DNA of 6,410 nt from CAXMQS01 sp964195995 (lineage in GTDB: Bacteria; Actinomycetota; Acidimicrobiia; Spongiisociales; JAOTWH01). The stretch lies in assembly GCA_964195995.1 (NCBI GenBank), contig CAXMQS010000033.1:1-6410 (forward strand), read 5' to 3'. The position numbers and the translations under genes are program-made. This document shows positions 6,204-6,410 of this stretch, piece by piece (the stretch's first letter is position 1; each line of letters begins with the position of its first letter). The notes under the pieces are model-generated. The model worked only from the letters and a program-made list of their open reading frames with translations. It made no database searches and was not told the origin of the DNA.

Positions 6204-6410
6204 GTGAGCCTCAAGAACAACCCTCTGGATCCGATCGAGCAGAACAGCCAGTTCCTGCTCTCCAAGCCGACTTCGCTGTGGAAGGGAGCGTTCGGCCGCC
6301 TGCGTCGCCGCCGCACGGGCCAGGTCGGAATGGTGATCATCGGTGGGCTCTTGATCATGGCGATCTTCGCTCCATTGATCGCCCCGTTCGAGCCCAACGA
6401 GGTGCTCATC
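6204..6410 (+). CDS. ABC transporter permease, DppC/OppC type, N-terminal part (runs off window)
   Basis: A GTG start one base after the previous TGA opens a frame of 69 codons that is still open at the window edge. The visible chain has a polar N-terminus (SLKNNPLDPIEQNSQF), a basic patch LRRRRTGQ (33-40), and a first membrane segment from VGMVIIGGLLIMAIF (41-55) leading into APLIAPFEPNE (56-66). The basic patch, the hydrophobic helix and the APLIAP-[YF]-[DE]-P sequence are typical of the start of DppC/OppC permeases, in which this helix precedes a periplasmic loop and the conserved transport domain. The membrane domain, the EAA loop and the ATPase genes expected to follow are outside the window. 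It is read as the second half of the transmembrane channel with the upstream DppB-type protein. The GTG start and 1-nt gap suggest equal, coupled expression. Confidence 0.85.
   Translation, partial: MSLKNNPLDPIEQNSQFLLSKPTSLWKGAFGRLRRRRTGQVGMVIIGGLLIMAIFAPLIAPFEPNEVLI

Noticed and set aside
5570..6409. Long open frame on the minus strand (279 codons) opposite the permease genes
   Set aside because: It lies antisense to well-supported permease genes. Its product is rich in Asp, Gly and Arg with no recognisable domain, as expected for the shadow of GC-rich coding DNA.
3364..6410. Transporter as a nickel importer serving the adjacent enzyme
   Set aside because: FDHs of this type use Mo or W, not Ni, and the SBP shows no NikA-specific signature that I can identify. 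Adjacency alone is not evidence.
1..6410. CRISPR arrays, tRNA or rRNA genes, insertion sequences, prophage genes, defence genes
   Set aside because: No direct-repeat arrays, RNA-gene signatures, transposase motifs or terminal inverted repeats were seen on either strand; the window is almost entirely metabolic and transport coding sequence.

Overview
The window is GC-rich, densely coding DNA, with every gene on the + strand. It holds the end of an NAD-linked formate dehydrogenase (FDH) operon followed by the start of a peptide/nickel-type (family 5) ABC importer operon. High GC, start/stop overlaps, GTG starts and a lipoprotein linker rich in Asp, Thr, Ala and Pro fit a high-GC actinobacterium, possibly Acidimicrobiia. 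That placement is inferred from style only; there is no rRNA or marker gene.

Region 1 (1-3262): three tightly packed genes. The first is the C-terminal end of a molybdopterin-dependent FDH alpha subunit. The second is a fused NuoE-NuoF protein: a thioredoxin-like [2Fe-2S] domain, then an NADH/FMN/[4Fe-4S] domain. The third is a 303-residue NuoG-like iron-sulfur protein that ends with the [4Fe-4S] domain normally found at the N-terminus of the molybdopterin catalytic chain. The genes overlap by 1 and 4 nt. Expected electron flow is formate, Mo/W-bis-PGD, the Fe-S wire of the 303-residue subunit, the Fe-S clusters and FMN of the NuoEF fusion, then NAD+. The part of the large subunit that is normally N-terminal is a separate gene downstream of the catalytic part, and it lacks the usual His-Cys3 cluster motif.

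Region 2 (3263-3363): about 100 nt between operons, with an 8-bp CUUG-loop hairpin and a good ribosome binding site for the next gene, but no convincing terminator or promoter.

Region 3 (3364-6410): a lipoprotein substrate-binding protein (SBP), a DppB-type permease and the first 69 codons of a DppC-type permease. The SBP is the most striking item. Its domain order is circularly permuted: after the signal peptide and linker it begins in the middle of the family-5 fold, runs to the normal C-terminus, and then ends with the block of about 120 residues that is normally N-terminal. A perfect 14-bp hairpin lies between the SBP and the first permease, 5 nt before the permease start codon.

Nothing in the sequence ties the FDH and the transporter together functionally; they look like adjacent, separately expressed operons.
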